Source: Pseudorhodoplanes sp.
Lineage (GTDB): Bacteria; Pseudomonadota; Alphaproteobacteria; Rhizobiales; Xanthobacteraceae
DNA length: 64,000 nt
Direction of reading: 5' to 3'
Assembly: GCA_032027085.1 (NCBI GenBank)
Contig: JAVSMS010000001.1
Coordinates: forward strand, 1 to 64,000
Under the pieces are notes generated by a model. That model saw only the letters and a list, made by a program, of their open reading frames with translations. It searched no databases and was not told the DNA's origin. Positions 46,556 through 55,830 of the stretch are shown one piece after another. The translations under genes and the position numbers were made by a program. Position 1 is the first letter of the stretch; each line of letters starts with the position of its first letter.

Positions 46556-47347
46556 TCAAGCCCGGATCAGCGCCACGCCCGGCGTTTCCACCACCATCAC
46601 CCGCATCTGGATGTCAGGGAAATTGCGGCGCTTGTTCTCGCCGCTGCGATAGGCGTGCTCCCGCACCAGGGCGGCGGCGCGGGTCGATTGCCTTGCCACG
46701 ATGGCCTTCAGAATCCGGGCATGGTCCTCATGCGTCGCGTCAAGCTGGCGGCGGCTCAATTCCGGCCGCGCCACGTTGAACATAATGTCGCGCGGCGAGG
46801 CCAGCGGCACGAGGTTCACCTTGGCATAGGCCGACCAGAGCGGCCGCATGCCACAGGCGTTCACCAGCGCATCATGGAAGTCGACGTTCATCTGGCACCA
46901 GTCACGCCGCTGCGGCGCCTCGAACGGCGCGTTCTTGAGCAGAATTTCGGCGCGGCCGATGCAGGCTTCCATGCGGGCGCGGTGATCGGGAGCAAGTCCG
47001 CGCTCGGCGACGAGGCGGGCGGCGATCGCCTCCACCTCGCCGCGCACCTCAATCGCTTCCACAACTTCGTCAAGCGAGAAGCTTTTGACGCGAAAGCCGC
47101 GGCGCGGCAGCCGCACAAGAAGCCCGTCCTGTTCCAGCACCGCCATGGCAAGGCGCGCCGGGGTGCGGGAGACGCCCAGCAATTCGGCGACGCGGGTTTC
47201 CGGCAGCTTCTCGTCGAGCGGAAAGGTGCCGGCCAGCACCAAGCCGCGCAACGCCTCGGTCGCGCGTTCGAGCTGGGTGTCGGTCGCGCTATCTGCATCT
47301 ATCAATTGCATGCTGTTTGCGGAAATTTCTGCGTTGGAGCTCGACAT
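46556..47347 (-). CDS. GntR-family regulator, FCD type
   Basis: About 263 residues from the ATG at 47347 (alternatives at 47365 and 47374). Winged helix ETRVAELLGVSRTPARLAMA and VLEQDGLLVRLPRRGFRV, then FCD ligand domain with His residues in NVDFHDALVNACG and THEDHARILKAI. Divergent from the 47419 gene; two TGCATGCA palindromes lie between. Probably controls that gene and the Bug-type binding protein after it. Confidence 0.88.
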   Translation of the reverse strand: MSSSNAEISANSMQLIDADSATDTQLERATEALRGLVLAGTFPLDEKLPETRVAELLGVSRTPARLAMAVLEQDGLLVRLPRRGFRVKSFSLDEVVEAIEVRGEVEAIAARLVAERGLAPDHRARMEACIGRAEILLKNAPFEAPQRRDWCQMNVDFHDALVNACGMRPLWSAYAKVNLVPLASPRDIMFNVARPELSRRQLDATHEDHARILKAIVARQSTRAAALVREHAYRSGENKRRNFPDIQMRVMVVETPGVALIRA

Positions 47348-47368
47348 AGATTTGACTTTTGTCATTTT

Positions 47369-47407
47369 TTGCATGCAAATTCTTGTCTGGGCAAAAACTG
47401 CATGCAG
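47369..47407. promoter_or_regulatory. Paired TGCATGCA palindromes, likely GntR operator
   Basis: TTGCATGCAA at 47369-47378 and CTGCATGCAG at 47398-47407, both perfect 10-bp palindromes with centres 29 bp apart (about three helical turns), in the short divergent promoter region. Confidence 0.6.
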
Positions 47408-47418
47408 GGACCATAAAC

Positions 47419-49014
47419 ATGCTTGAGGCGCCGCGCCACCCGGCCTTGCCAACCTCGTTTCCATGCCACGCAACGCCGCCGCTGATCGGTCACCGCAAGC
47501 CGCGCTGTCCGCCATACATCGAGGTGTCGAGCGTCGACCAGCTCATGCCTTATCTCGATGTGGTCGCGCGCCGTCCCTATAACCAAGGGCTGCACGCCTG
47601 CTGGAATCTCAGGCACGGTGAACGCATCCAGCTGCGCGTCGACAATTGGCACGATCCGCTAGTGATCGAGGCTTGCAAGCGCATCCTCGAGAAGTACGGC
47701 TGCAAATACGAAATCCTCCACATCGAAAAAGGCCCGGTGCCGCAATGGAAGGGCGCCGACGAGGTCGACTACTATCTGTACCGCACCAAGGAACTGGCGG
47801 AGTGGATGGACACCTGGGACGTGATGTCCAAGGAAGGCAAATTCGACAAGCTGTTGTGGGGATACGGCGGGCCGGTGCTGGTCGACACCCACATGAAGAT
47901 CCAGCGCATGCCGTTCATCACGCCGGAGATTCTGGCCTCGCCCGCCTTCCTGATGCCCTACGAACTCCTGGAGGCCATCGACAAGTGGACCTGGAACCGT
48001 GTGCGGACCGCCAACCGCGTGCGCATCGTCGATCCGGAAGGCACCGACATCGAATACACCAATCACGACGGCTATTACGACCGAAACCGCGAGTTCTATA
48101 ACGCAGACCTCGTGCACGACACCTGGACCGGGAATGAAGGTTTCGGCCGCACCTATCTGCCGGGCCACGTAATGGGCAGGCCCTGGATCTTTCTGCCGGG
48201 CAAGGAAGACGGCAACGGCGTCATCGCCGGCACCACCAATCACATCGCACCGGTCGATTGGACGCAGCTCGTTGTGGAGAACAGCAAGATCGTCGAGATC
48301 AATGCCGGCGGTGAATTCGGCGACCGCCTGCGCAAGTTGAAGGCGGACACCGACCATCTCTCCTATCCGGGCTTCCCCGGCAAGGGTCTGTTCTACTGGT
48401 GGGAAGCCTCTATCGGCACCAATCCGCACATCCACCGCCCGCGCAAAGGCTTCCCCTCCGGCTGGATCAACTGCCTCTACGAGCGTGTGCGGTCCGGTGT
48501 GATCCACATCGGCTTCGGCACTATCATCTCCAGCATGAATGAGCGGCGTGCGGCGAAAGCCGGCCTGCCGGTCGGTCATTGGCATCTGCATCTGTACTTC
48601 CCAACCGTGACGCTCCAGCGCGGCGGCGACAACGAGACACTGATCGAGGATGGGCGTTTGCTCGCGCTTGACGATCCGGAAATCCGCAGAATGGCGGAGA
48701 AACACGGCGGCGCCGATCTGTGGCTGAAGGAGAGCTGGATCCCGGCAGTGCCAGGCCTCAACGTGAAGGGCGATTACTGGGATCATTATGCCAAAGACCC
48801 TTTGAAATGGGTCCGCTCCGAACTCGACATCTGCCAGAACTGGCACCACCTGTTCATGCCCATGGTCGGCGGGGATCCGACCGCGTGCCACGACAAATAC
48901 GGTGTATGGGGCGGCGGTGCGGGCGCGCACGCCGTGGCGGCCGGCAAAAATCCCGTGGCCGATGCGTCTGGTCATGTTCACAGCGCCGATGGAAGCTGTT
49001 GTCACGGCCATTGA
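47419..49014 (+). CDS. Uncharacterised protein, His-rich tail, M29/NicX-like N-part
   Basis: 531 residues from the ATG at 47419 (an upstream ATG at 47359 lies inside the operator region and is disfavoured). The N-terminal part (ACWNLRHGERIQLRVDNWHD, PLVIEACKRI) resembles the opening of M29 aminopeptidase/2,5-dihydroxypyridine dioxygenase-like proteins. GHWHLHLYFPTVTL at about 400 offers metal ligands. The last 15 residues include GHVHSADGSCCHGH, a metal-binding-like tail. I do not recognise a defined family. Followed by a Bug-type binding protein gene; a catabolic hydrolase or oxygenase is the best guess. Confidence 0.6.
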   Translation: MLEAPRHPALPTSFPCHATPPLIGHRKPRCPPYIEVSSVDQLMPYLDVVARRPYNQGLHACWNLRHGERIQLRVDNWHDPLVIEACKRILEKYGCKYEILHIEKGPVPQWKGADEVDYYLYRTKELAEWMDTWDVMSKEGKFDKLLWGYGGPVLVDTHMKIQRMPFITPEILASPAFLMPYELLEAIDKWTWNRVRTANRVRIVDPEGTDIEYTNHDGYYDRNREFYNADLVHDTWTGNEGFGRTYLPGHVMGRPWIFLPGKEDGNGVIAGTTNHIAPVDWTQLVVENSKIVEINAGGEFGDRLRKLKADTDHLSYPGFPGKGLFYWWEASIGTNPHIHRPRKGFPSGWINCLYERVRSGVIHIGFGTIISSMNERRAAKAGLPVGHWHLHLYFPTVTLQRGGDNETLIEDGRLLALDDPEIRRMAEKHGGADLWLKESWIPAVPGLNVKGDYWDHYAKDPLKWVRSELDICQNWHHLFMPMVGGDPTACHDKYGVWGGGAGAHAVAAGKNPVADASGHVHSADGSCCHGH

Positions 49015-49096
49015 CTTTTTTCAGCCGCTCAGGCGCCCGCCAGAAGGCGCCAGTCAAAAAAAATAACACACTGAGGAAACGCTAGAGGGACCACAC

Positions 49097-50080
49097 ATGT
49101 CATGGGCACATCTGCGCGTGATCGCGCGCGCTTCGCTATTCGCGCTATTCGCAATCCTTGCCGGATCAAACCCGGCCGCCGCCTATCCCGACCGTCCGAT
49201 CAAGGTGGTGGTGCCCTTCCCGGCGGGCGGCGGCGGCGACATTCTCGCCCGCACCGTGCTTAACAAGATCGCCGAACAGCAGGGTTGGACGATCGTGATC
49301 GAAAACCGCCCCGGTGCCGGCGGCAATATCGGCGTTGAATCGGTCGCGCGCGCAGAGCCCGACGGCTACACTCTCTCCTACGGCACCAACGGCACGCATG
49401 CGATCAATCAGACGCTCTATGCGAAGCCGGGCTTCAACGCGGTGAAGGATTTCGCGCCGGTCGGCCGCTTCACCCAGATCGGGCTGGTGCTGGCCGTGCA
49501 TCCCTCACTGCCGGCCAAATCCCTCAGCGAGCTGACCGCCTATCTCAAGGCCAATCCCGGCAAGGTGAATTACGCAACCGCGGGCAACGGCACGACCTCG
49601 CATCTCGCGGGCGCCCTGTTCAAGAACACGACTGGCGCCGATTTCGTCATCGTGCCCTATCGCGGCGGCGGCCCGGCGATGACCGATTTCATCGCCGGCA
49701 CGGTGCAGATGATGATCGAGGTGATGCCGAGTGCGTTGCCGCAGGTGCAAGGCGGCAAGCTGCGCGGACTTGGCGTCACCACCGAGAAGCGCTGGCCGCT
49801 GGCGAAGGACATTCCGACCATGGGCGAAGCCGGCCTGAAGGATTTTGTCATCACCGCCTGGGACGGCATGTTCGCACCGGCCGGCACGCCGAAGCCGGTC
49901 ATCGACACGCTCAACGCCGCCGTGCGCAAGGCCTTGTCCGATCCGGCAACGCAGGAGGCTCTGCTGAAACGCGGCGCGGAAGTGGTGCCGGGATCGCCGG
50001 AAGAGTTCGGCAAGTTTGTCAGCGCCGAGGTCGCGCGCTGGGGCAAGCTGGTGAAAGAATCCGGCGCGAAGGTGGATTGA
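49097..50080 (+). CDS. Tripartite tricarboxylate transporter binding protein (Bug/TctC)
   Basis: 327 residues. Signal peptide (1-30, ending PAAA), then the Bug signature YPDRPIKVVVPFPAGGGGDI, ENRPGAGGNIGVE and DFAPVGRFTQIGLVL. Binds a carboxylate in the periplasm. No TctA/TctB permease is adjacent, the usual case for orphan Bug proteins. Starts 82 bp after the 47419 gene and is probably in the same GntR-controlled unit. Confidence 0.93.
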   Translation: MSWAHLRVIARASLFALFAILAGSNPAAAYPDRPIKVVVPFPAGGGGDILARTVLNKIAEQQGWTIVIENRPGAGGNIGVESVARAEPDGYTLSYGTNGTHAINQTLYAKPGFNAVKDFAPVGRFTQIGLVLAVHPSLPAKSLSELTAYLKANPGKVNYATAGNGTTSHLAGALFKNTTGADFVIVPYRGGGPAMTDFIAGTVQMMIEVMPSALPQVQGGKLRGLGVTTEKRWPLAKDIPTMGEAGLKDFVITAWDGMFAPAGTPKPVIDTLNAAVRKALSDPATQEALLKRGAEVVPGSPEEFGKFVSAEVARWGKLVKESGAKVD

Positions 50081-50289
50081 GGCCGGCATTGTCATCGCCC
50101 GCGACCCGCCTTCGCCAAGGCTTTGACGGGTCGCGGTGCATGACAGTTGAGTGTAGTCACGACGCCTGCCTGTTCCGATCCCCTAGATTGCAATAGCTAG
50201 TGACGGCGATCGCCGTCGCGCATGTCAGGAAAGCCCAGCTGACAGCCTTGCCGTTTGAACATTCCGCGGCGCCGCGCGACAATGGTCGC

Positions 50290-50820
50290 ATGATCACTGA
50301 CATTACGGGCGCAACGGCCTCGCGGCCGGTCTGCGCCTTTCCGGACCGGCATTACGCACTGGTCCTGCGCGAAGGCGCGAGCCGCTTCTACTGGAAGCTC
50401 GACAATGAAGGCGTCACGATTTCCGGCGACCTGCTGCGCTGGGAGCATGACGGTGCAACGCGCGAGCGACACTTCCGCGAAATCGCGTCCGTACATCTGC
50501 AATTGGGCCATGCACAAGAGCGGCGACATCGGCACGTGCCAGATCATGTTCCGCGACCGTCGGCGCTCGGCCACAATGACATCCGCTAGAAGGCAGGCAA
50601 TTCAGAGAACCGCCATCTTATTGGCATGGCCGTTCTGGCGATCGCCGCGCTGTTCTTTGTCGGCGTTCCGCTGGCGCTCTTTATCTATGTGCGCTCATGG
50701 GAAGTGTTCGGCGTTCTTGGCGCGGGCGTGGCGCTCGTCTGGCCGGTTGCACGCGTGCTGCAGCGCAATTCGCCGCGCGACTATTCACCGTCGCACGTGC
50801 CGGACGATCTGTTGCCGTGA
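50290..50820 (+). pseudogene. Frameshifted membrane-associated hypothetical protein
   Basis: Frame 1 from the ATG at 50290 reads MITDITGATASRPVCAF, YALVLREGASRFYWKLD and REIASVHLQLGHA. The continuation HKSGDIGTCQIMFRDRR is in a second frame. A hydrophobic stretch (LAIAALFFVGVPLALFIYV) followed by NSPRDYSPSHVPDDLLP is in a third frame ending at 50820. Together they look like one gene of PH-like N-part plus two membrane helices, broken by two indels. Family unknown. Confidence 0.6.
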
Positions 50821-50929
50821 GCGCCAGCCCGGCTCTCCCTCAGACGGTTGAGCAAACCAAATTTTCATTTAGATATCAGCAGCTTAACGCCCCTATGCAA
50901 CGGCTGGCGCCCTCCCCATATATTTGTGC

Positions 50930-51397
50930 ATGAGCCGTGCCTTCGTCAAAGAAGCGGAAGATGGCGACACCTTCGATGATCTCGGGGATCGCCCCATTTC
51001 GCCTTACCCCAACGACGTCACGCCCGAGGGGCTTGTCCTGATCGAGGAAGCGCTGGAACGCGCGCGCCGTGAGCACGCCGAAGCGCAAGCCAAGAACGAC
51101 CGCCGGGCTCTCGCCGAGACGGCGCGCGACCTGCGCTACTGGAATGCGCGGCGCGCCAGCGCCCAGGTGATCCCGCCGCCGGTCGACAGGACGCATGTGC
51201 ATTTCGGCTCGACCGTGACGCTCATGCGCGAGGATGGCCGCAAGGAAACCTACCGGATCGTGGGAGAAGACGAAGCCGACATCGCCAAGGGCAAGCTCTC
51301 GCACGCCGCTCCCCTCGCCCGCGCGCTGTTCGGCAAGAAGGTCGCCGAAACGGCGACCTACGGCAACAATGAAGTCGAGATTCTTGAAATCTCCTGA
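50930..51397 (+). CDS. GreA/GreB-family transcription factor
   Basis: 155 residues from the ATG at 50930. The N-terminal coiled coil holds an acidic stretch and EALERARREHAEAQAKNDRR. The C-terminal FKBP-like domain has VHFGSTVTLMREDG, YRIVGEDEADIAKGKLSHAA, PLARALFGKKVAE. Acts in the RNA polymerase secondary channel to rescue stalled complexes, or as an NDK-regulator-like Rnk/Gre variant. Standalone gene. Confidence 0.9.
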   Translation: MSRAFVKEAEDGDTFDDLGDRPISPYPNDVTPEGLVLIEEALERARREHAEAQAKNDRRALAETARDLRYWNARRASAQVIPPPVDRTHVHFGSTVTLMREDGRKETYRIVGEDEADIAKGKLSHAAPLARALFGKKVAETATYGNNEVEILEIS

Positions 51398-51428
51398 CCT
51401 GACGTCGAGACAAACTCGCAGTGACGAA

Positions 51429-52478
51429 TTATTTGGGGCGCGGATCTTTCAGCGCAGAGCCGGGTACCGGAAACCGTCCGGCGCGCTGCAGCGTCACGGC
51501 TTCGACGAGTGTGCGCGCGGCGTTGCGGACTTCGTCCTGAAGATGGCGATCATCGTCTAGCGCCTGATGCGACGTGGCATAAGGCTCGAAATAACCGACA
51601 TAGCGCGCCAACCCCGCTTTCGGACCAGCGGCAATCAATCCCATATCCGTCATCCAGTCCGCGAGCATGTGCTGCAGGTTCTCAACGCCTGCCGCGTCGC
51701 CATGCACCACCACCGAAAACAGACGGCCGGCGAGATGACGCGGATAGGGCCAGCCAGCGAGTTCGAGGGCCTTCGCCTCCTCCGGCGTCTTGCCGTGTGT
51801 CGATGACGGATCAGGATTGCCGCCATCGGCGCAGACCAGGCGATCCATCATCGCCTTCAATCCTGTCGGCGCCTGATACCAGTTGACCGGCGCGACGATC
51901 ATCACGCCATGCGCGCCGACCCAGAGCGGATAAATCTCGTTCATCCAGTCATCGACCTGACCGAGCGCATAATTGGGATAGCAGCTGCACGGCCAATGAC
52001 AGAGCGCCATGGAGGTGGCGACGCAGGATTTGCAGGGATGAATCTGCCGGCCGAATTCCGACGCCAGCCGGCTGAGATCGAGCAGTTCAACGTCGAGCGA
52101 TGCCGCGGCAAAAATCTCCTGCGCCATTTTCACCAAGCGCCAGGACTTGGACATTTCACCCGGACAGGTCTGGTCGCTGCGCGATGAGCCGTTGATCAGC
52201 AGGATACGCGGCACCCGCGCTGCATCCTCGTGACGCGATTGCGCCGCGAGGATGGCCTCGCGTGCCGACAGCCAGTCGTGCGAGAGGTCATAATCGGGAT
52301 CGGCAAAGCCGGCGCCGGCTCTGCGTGTGCGCGGTGACTTGCGATAGTTGATATAGCCGTCCCATGCAGCCGCGGCGATCGCGTTCAGCTCGGCCTGCAC
52401 ATTGTCGAAAGCCGGATCGGCGTAGCGCGACAAGAACCGCCGCTCGAATTCCTCGCGCGACAATTCAACGCTCGGCAT
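51429..52478 (-). CDS. NAD(P)H-dependent FMN reductase/flavodoxin-family protein
   Basis: About 349 residues from the ATG at 52478; the GTG at 52505 is less likely. An N-terminal extension of about 100 residues is followed by the flavodoxin-like domain (RILLINGSSRSDQTCPGEMSK at about 115, then Cys-rich PCKSCVATSMALCHWPCSC and VMIVAPVNWYQAPTGLKAMM). The extra Cys cluster is notable and might bind metal or form disulfides. Enzyme reduces an acceptor using FMN; the actual target is unknown. Confidence 0.85.
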   Translation of the reverse strand: MPSVELSREEFERRFLSRYADPAFDNVQAELNAIAAAAWDGYINYRKSPRTRRAGAGFADPDYDLSHDWLSAREAILAAQSRHEDAARVPRILLINGSSRSDQTCPGEMSKSWRLVKMAQEIFAAASLDVELLDLSRLASEFGRQIHPCKSCVATSMALCHWPCSCYPNYALGQVDDWMNEIYPLWVGAHGVMIVAPVNWYQAPTGLKAMMDRLVCADGGNPDPSSTHGKTPEEAKALELAGWPYPRHLAGRLFSVVVHGDAAGVENLQHMLADWMTDMGLIAAGPKAGLARYVGYFEPYATSHQALDDDRHLQDEVRNAARTLVEAVTLQRAGRFPVPGSALKDPRPK

Positions 52479-52593
52479 GCCTTTGCGGACATCTACGGGC
52501 GGCACGGACGTTCAGCCTTTGCCGGCAGAAAATGAAAACGGCACGCGAGACAACGCGCCGCGCCCCAGCCGGTTCCCGCTCCGATGAGCGAGC

Positions 52594-53205
52594 CTAGCGA
52601 TCCGTAAAAGCCAGCCGCGCGCCGAGCGCGGCGAAGGCGGCCGCGAATGTCCGGCGCAGCCATGTCATCACCCGCGGGCGGGTGATGACATGCTCGCGTA
52701 CCGACGCCGCGAGCAGACCGTATACGGCAAAAACCGCGAATGTCATCAGCATGAAGACCGCGCTGAGCAGCAGCATGCTCCGGACCGGCGCCGGATCGCC
52801 CGCCAAAATGAATTGCGGCAGGAAGGCGAGGAAGAAAATGGACAGCTTGGGATTGAGGATGTTGATCAGAATGCCGGTGACGATGACGTCCCGAGCCGAA
52901 CGCGCATCGACATGGCTCTCGACCTTCAGCGCGCCATGCTGACGGAGGGTCTGCCAGGCCATGTAAAGCAGATAAGCGACGCCGAGATATTTGACGGTCT
53001 GGAAGAGGAGCGCGCTGGTGTGCAGGATCGCCGCGAGCCCGAGCAACGCCGCCGCGATATGCGGAACGATACCGAGCGTCGAGGCGAAGGCCGCGAGAAC
53101 GCCGGCGCGTCCGCCGCGCGAGAGCGCCGCCGCCAGTGTGTAGAGCACGCCGGTTCCGGGCGACGCCACGACGATCAGCGACGTCAGCAAGAATTCGGGA
53201 CTCAT
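52594..53205 (-). CDS. LysE-family exporter
   Basis: 203 residues from the ATG at 53205 (AGAGG upstream). Six predicted membrane helices and the RhtB/LysE signature GTGVLYTLAAALSRGGRAG at about 18-36. Inner-membrane exporter of an amino acid or similar compound. Longer upstream frame has no support. Confidence 0.93.
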   Translation of the reverse strand: MSPEFLLTSLIVVASPGTGVLYTLAAALSRGGRAGVLAAFASTLGIVPHIAAALLGLAAILHTSALLFQTVKYLGVAYLLYMAWQTLRQHGALKVESHVDARSARDVIVTGILINILNPKLSIFFLAFLPQFILAGDPAPVRSMLLLSAVFMLMTFAVFAVYGLLAASVREHVITRPRVMTWLRRTFAAAFAALGARLAFTDR

Positions 53206-53275
53206 CCTCTGTGCTCCTGAATGCAAATTGCGGCGATCCGGAAATGCCGACGATATCGGACGAGACCCACCCGAT

Positions 53276-53569
53276 CTAGGATGACTGATCGAAGATCCGC
53301 TCGCCAACCTGATCGACGATCTGGCGCGCTTTCCGCAGCGTGAACTCGACCGCGTCATCAAAGGAAGCGTGCCGGTCGGCACGGATGAAGCGATGTTCCT
53401 TGCGCTGGCCATCGATCTCTTTCTCGATCAGGCCCGCGGTCTGATATTGCCCCTCGCTCTGGAACGGCGCAGCCCGAATGACGAAGCCCTTATACGCGAC
53501 CGGCTCACCCAGCTTTTCCGCCGGAGAAGAGGTCGCGCCGAGACCGAACAGGGATTTGAGAAACGACAT
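53276..53569 (-). CDS. HlyU-family protein
   Basis: 97 residues, normal length. MSFLKSLFGLG start, then EPVAYKGFVIRAAPFQSEG, GLIEKEIDGQRKEHRFIRAD and FDDAVEFTLRKARQIVDQ. The family is named after a Vibrio regulator, but alphaproteobacterial members of this type have no proven DNA-binding role. Confidence 0.9.
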   Translation of the reverse strand: MSFLKSLFGLGATSSPAEKLGEPVAYKGFVIRAAPFQSEGQYQTAGLIEKEIDGQRKEHRFIRADRHASFDDAVEFTLRKARQIVDQVGERIFDQSS

Positions 53570-53632
53570 GGCACCTGCCTCACGCGATCGGACTATATCA
53601 TGACGGCGGAGCGTGCGCGATTGCTCCGGCGA

Positions 53633-54040
53633 TCAGTCATATTCCGGCGGAATCGGCCGCGGCTTTCCGTCCTTGTCAATGGCGACGAAGGTGAAGGTGG
53701 CGTCGGTGACCTTCTCCTCATGATGGGTCTCGAAACGGCGCGCCCAGGCCTCGACATGGATCTTCATCGAGGTGCGGCCGACGCTTTCAATCTCGGTATA
53801 GACTTCCAGCACGTCGCCGACCCGCACCGGGCGGATGAAGGTCATGGCGTCGAGCGCGATGGTGACCACGCGTCCGCGCGCCCGCTCCACCCCGGCGATG
53901 CCGCCGGCCTGGTCCATGCGCGAGAGCACCCAGCCGCCGAAAATATCGCCATTGGCATTGGTGTCCGCCGGCATGGCGCTGATGCGCACCGTGAGATTGC
54001 CGCGTGGTGAGCCATCGGTGGTTGTCGTCTGCTGCGCCAT
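53633..54040 (-). CDS. Acyl-CoA thioesterase (YciA-like hotdog)
   Basis: 135 residues from the ATG at 54040. Hotdog motif ADTNANGDIFGGWVLSRMDQ (catalytic Asn/Asp region), then TIALDAMTFIRPVRVGDVLE and the C-terminal Pro-rich tail. Hydrolyses short acyl-CoAs in the cytoplasm. A long open frame extends upstream to 54868 but shows no homology and is antisense to the 54251 gene. Confidence 0.92.
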   Translation of the reverse strand: MAQQTTTTDGSPRGNLTVRISAMPADTNANGDIFGGWVLSRMDQAGGIAGVERARGRVVTIALDAMTFIRPVRVGDVLEVYTEIESVGRTSMKIHVEAWARRFETHHEEKVTDATFTFVAIDKDGKPRPIPPEYD

Positions 54041-54250
54041 TCCCGTCCCCGAAGAATCCCGGAACCCTTCATGGCGGCTCGCCGGATTTCCCGCAAGATG
54101 CAGCGCAGCGGAGCCAAAACAGCGGGATATGACAGCGGGATATGACAGCGGGCGGATGTGACATGGCTCACAGTCAACACGTCGCAGGAGGGGCAGCATC
54201 GACATTGCGGGGAACCGGGCAAGACGAAACCTACTGAAGGAGTGCCCGCC

Positions 54251-54718
54251 ATGACCGCGTTGCTCGCAGCTATCGTAATGTGGCTCTCGGCGAATTTCGA
54301 TCTCCCGGCGACGCAGGACTATCCGAGGATCGAGCTCATCGCCGCATCGGAAATCACGTTCCTGCGCTACCAGGCCTTCACGCCGGAACGGCGACGCGAG
54401 GTTGCGGCAGCGCTGGGCAATGCAGCCGAGGACAGCAAGCGCCGCGCCGTTGTCTCCGTCTACGACGACAGGGCGAGAACCATCTATCTTCCCGCCGGCT
54501 GGACCGGCGACACGCCGGCCGATCTGTCGGTGCTGGTGCATGAGATGGTGCATCACATGCAGAATGTCGGCGATCTCCGCTACGAATGCGCCGGAGCCCG
54601 CGAGAAAATGGCGTATGAGGCGCAGGAGAAATGGCTCGGCCTGTCCGGACGCGATCTCGCCGGCGAATTCGACCTCGATCCGTTGACGCTGAAACTCTCG
54701 ACCTCCTGCGGCTTCTAG
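54251..54718 (+). CDS. DUF6647-like protein with zincin motif
   Basis: 155 residues from the ATG at 54251. N-terminal hydrophobic stretch (MTALLAAIVMWLSANF, possible anchor), then IELIAASEITFLRYQAF and the metalloprotease-like VLVHEMVHHMQN (HExxH) at about 98, with further Glu in RYECAGAREKMAYEAQEKW. This suggests a zinc-dependent, perhaps peptidoglycan- or protein-directed hydrolase; activity is inferred from the motif only. Confidence 0.82.
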   Translation: MTALLAAIVMWLSANFDLPATQDYPRIELIAASEITFLRYQAFTPERRREVAAALGNAAEDSKRRAVVSVYDDRARTIYLPAGWTGDTPADLSVLVHEMVHHMQNVGDLRYECAGAREKMAYEAQEKWLGLSGRDLAGEFDLDPLTLKLSTSCGF

Positions 54719-55008
54719 ACGTACGGGCGAGAGACCGGCACCTTTCCATGTCATCGCCCGTCCCCGTTCTCGTCGCCGCCCGCGCCTGATCCCGGTTGAC
54801 CCGAGACCGGATCGTAAACTGCACAAGCCGGTCACAGCCGACATGTGACGGGCGATCGCATCAAACATAACTCACGCAGTCATTCACAAGTCGCGCGGTC
54901 ATTGCCGATGCCCCGCTTTCGCGGGGCATGACATTGACAGGATCACCGCAATTGCCCGGCAATATATTGATGGTCATCACCTCGACCGCCCGGCGAAATA
55001 TTGACAGG

Positions 55009-55048
55009 ATCATCACCGCAACTGCTCGATCATCACCGCAACTGCTCG
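55009..55048. repeat. 20-bp tandem duplication over the mltB stop region
   Basis: The 20-mer ATCATCACCGCAACTGCTCG occurs twice head to tail (55009-55028, 55029-55048). The second copy contains the mltB stop codon and the last three codons. A looser third relative (TTGACAGGATCACCGCAATT) lies at 54934. Confidence 0.85.
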
Positions 55049-55830
55049 GAGAAATAATGCAGCGTGCGGCGATAGACTTCCGAGCGATTCCACTCGCGCA
55101 TCACCTCAAAATTCTGCGTGCCCATGTTGAAGGGCTGGCCGGGCTGCCAGCCATTGGTCTTGAGGAGGTTCGCGGTCGAGGCCAGCACGTCCGGCACCGA
55201 GTGGCGCAGATCGACATGGCCGTTGCCGTCAAAATCGACCCCGTACTTGATGTAGGAGGACGGCAGGAATTGCGTCTGCCCGATCTCGCCGGCATAGGCG
55301 CCTTTCAGATCCGACAGCGGCAGGTCGCCGCGCTGCACGATCTGCAGCGCCGCAAGCAATTCGCGCTGGAACAGATCGGTGCGGCGGCAATCATGCGCCA
55401 GCGTCGCCAGCGTGCGCACCACCGGCAGCTTGCCCTGGTCGGCGCCGTTGTCGGTCTCCATGGTCCAGATCGCGACGATGAGTTCGCGCGGCACGCCGAA
55501 GCGCTGCTCGACGCGCGACAGCACCGCCGCGTGGCGCTGCATCATCGCGCGGGCGCGCTTGACGCGGGCGGCGCCGACGCGGGTCGCGGCATATTCCTCG
55601 AAGGTCTTGCGGAAGGTGCCGCGCTGGCGGCGGTCGAAGGCCATCACCGCGGGATCATGCGTGACCCCGCCGAGCGCCGACTGGATCACCTGGCCGGAAA
55701 TGCCGGCGCTTTGCGCCTCGCGCGAGAACTCGGCGATGAAGGCGTTGAAATCGCCGCCGCATTTGGCGGCCTGCGCGGGCGCAACGACAACGAGCGTGGC
55801 GACCGCCGCCGCGAAAAATCTGAAAAGCAT
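55033..55830 (-). CDS. Lytic murein transglycosylase, MltB type
   Basis: 265 residues from the ATG at 55830. Signal peptide (1-21, VAPAQAA), catalytic Glu in IVAIWTMETDNGADQGK at about 117, then LKGAYAGEIGQTQFLPSSYI and YGVDFDGNGHVDLRHSVPDV. The C-terminal peptidoglycan-binding domain seen in longer family members is absent. The upstream frame to 56535 runs through intergenic repeats and is not coding. Confidence 0.93.
   Translation of the reverse strand: MLFRFFAAAVATLVVVAPAQAAKCGGDFNAFIAEFSREAQSAGISGQVIQSALGGVTHDPAVMAFDRRQRGTFRKTFEEYAATRVGAARVKRARAMMQRHAAVLSRVEQRFGVPRELIVAIWTMETDNGADQGKLPVVRTLATLAHDCRRTDLFQRELLAALQIVQRGDLPLSDLKGAYAGEIGQTQFLPSSYIKYGVDFDGNGHVDLRHSVPDVLASTANLLKTNGWQPGQPFNMGTQNFEVMREWNRSEVYRRTLHYFSEQLR

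Noticed and set aside
47659-49011. 450-codon minus-strand open frame
   Set aside because: Antisense of the 47419 gene; no recognised motif and no ribosome site seen.
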